Below, piece after piece: positions 12,978 through 13,678 of a stretch of 13,678 bases of DNA. Both the position numbers and the translations under genes were made by a program. The stretch covers positions 1 to 13,678 of the forward strand of contig DASZLR010000170.1 of assembly GCA_035552275.1 (NCBI GenBank), written 5' to 3'. The notes beneath the pieces are model-generated. The model was not told the DNA's origin. It was given only the letters and a program-made list of their open reading frames with translations, and did no database searches. Each line of letters begins with the position of its first letter. Position 1 is the first letter of the stretch. The stretch is from DASVLX01 sp035552275 (GTDB lineage Bacteria; Actinomycetota; Actinomycetes; Mycobacteriales; Pseudonocardiaceae).

Positions 12978-13010
12978 CAGGTGACCTCCTTGAGTGCCTT
13001 CCTGATGATC
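12972..13010 (-). promoter_or_regulatory. RNA hairpin embracing the DUF397 ribosome binding site and start codon
   Basis: Bases 13010-13001 (GATCATCAGG on the minus strand) pair perfectly with 12981-12972 (CCTGATGATC) around a 19-base loop. The loop contains AAGGAGG; the second arm contains the stop of the XRE gene and the ATG of the DUF397 gene. Translation of the upstream gene would open the stem, so it can couple DUF397 synthesis to the regulator. Confidence 0.5.
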
Positions 13011-13678
13011 GCACGCGAAGCCTTCTGATCGGCAGCCAAAGCCCGTAGCCGAGTCAGCGCCCGCTCGTAGACCACGATCTCTTCCTGCTTCTCGACGTAT
13101 TTTCCGCCGGTGGGCAGCTCCAAATACACCAAGCCGGGATCGTTCTCCATGACCAGCGGGAACTTCATCAGCTTGAACGTGCCGCAGTCCTGACTGGGCG
13201 TGCCGCCGGCCTTCAGCGGCAGGATCTGGATGTCAATGCCTGGCTTTTCCGACATCTCCAGCAGGTGCTTGAGCTGCCAGTGCATCACGGTGTCGTCGCC
13301 GCGCGTCCGGTACAGCACCGACTCGTCGATCACCGCCCACAGCCGGACCGGATCGATCTCCCGGCCCAGGATCTGTTGGCGGGCCAACCGAAGCTCGACG
13401 CCCTGCTCGACCTCGTCATCAGTGAGGTCCGGGTCGCCGCTGATCACGGCTCGGGCGTAGTCGCGCTTCTGCAACAGGCCCGGCACGACCATGGCCTCGA
13501 AGCTGGACAGTTCGGCCGCGCCGGATTCGAGGCCGAGGTAGAGGTTGAACCACTCCGGCACGACTCCGGAGAACTCCTTGTACCAGGTGTTGGCCGTCTT
13601 GGTGGCGGCCCACAGTTCGCGCATGAACGGAATCCGGTCCTGCTTGCCGTAGAGCCCCAGCAGCAGTTCCAGATCGCC
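12977..13678 (-). CDS. XRE-family regulator, DUF5753 C-terminal part (5' end outside window)
   Basis: The visible 233 residues are the C-terminal part of a helix-turn-helix regulator whose DNA-binding N-terminus lies beyond the right edge. The frame enters with GDLELLLGLYGKQDRIPF, the end of an XRE domain. DUF5753 follows: FNLYLGLESGAAELSSFEAM, VVPGLLQKRDYARAVI, ELRLARQQILGR, LWAVIDESVLYR, HLLEMSEKPGIDIQILPL and FKLMKFP, a very recognisable order. A terminal helix, ERALTRLRALAADQKASRAIIRKALKEVT, closes the protein. The in-frame ATG at 13624 is internal and not the true start. The DUF397 gene follows with a one-base overlap. Such pairs are numerous in Streptomyces and Pseudonocardiaceae and take part in development and secondary metabolism in the cases studied. 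The role of this copy is unknown. Confidence 0.9.
   Translation of the reverse strand, partial: GDLELLLGLYGKQDRIPFMRELWAATKTANTWYKEFSGVVPEWFNLYLGLESGAAELSSFEAMVVPGLLQKRDYARAVISGDPDLTDDEVEQGVELRLARQQILGREIDPVRLWAVIDESVLYRTRGDDTVMHWQLKHLLEMSEKPGIDIQILPLKAGGTPSQDCGTFKLMKFPLVMENDPGLVYLELPTGGKYVEKQEEIVVYERALTRLRALAADQKASRAIIRKALKEVT

Overview
The window is high-GC, densely coded DNA with strong third-position G/C bias. A pafB-pafC-tatA-tatC-helY gene order, a DUF397/XRE-DUF5753 pair and several TANNNT boxes six bases before GTG starts all point to an actinomycete. A member of the Pseudonocardiaceae is my best guess, but this is inference from gene content and not from a marker gene.

Left part (1-2504, all minus strand): a three-gene cluster reading right to left. 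It encodes a small DUF6153-like membrane protein, a lipoprotein with two HLHP motifs and a Met-rich linker, and a COG0701/DUF318-type permease that runs off the left edge. Between the lipoprotein and the permease lies a promoter whose -35/-10 spacer carries an ATACCC-N5-GGGTAT box. This resembles the operators of CsoR-type copper repressors, and a second near-copy downstream turns the site into a perfect 13-bp inverted repeat. Together these suggest a copper (or related metal) response unit at the cell envelope. This is the best candidate in the window for an under-described system.

Middle part (2641-10896): the conserved actinobacterial block pafB, pafC, a one-TM small protein, tatA, tatC, a diacylglycerol-kinase-type lipid kinase, a convergent small CxxC protein, helY, and a Pro/Gly-rich membrane protein with a DUF4333-type domain. 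PafB and PafC are the WYL-domain activator pair of the RecA/LexA-independent DNA-damage response. TatA and TatC form the twin-arginine export pore and receptor. HelY is a Ski2-like helicase. pafA, the usual upstream neighbour of pafB in mycobacteria, is not next to pafB here. pafB, the small membrane gene, helY and probably the gene divergent from helY look leaderless. The last two have -10 boxes that share two bases.

Right part (11089-13678): a GT-A fold glycosyltransferase resembling mannosylglycerate synthase, closed by a 19-bp hairpin terminator; a small multi-spanning membrane protein; a second perfect 15-bp hairpin between convergent genes; then, on the minus strand, the C-terminal part of an XRE-family regulator (DUF5753) followed by a DUF397 protein. 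The start codon of the DUF397 gene lies inside a 10-bp RNA stem, with its ribosome binding site in the loop. This is a plausible device for translational coupling.

I see no tRNA or rRNA genes, insertion sequences or CRISPR arrays. No gene-free stretch exceeds 200 bases. Many long open frames opposite the real genes are by-products of GC-rich codon use.
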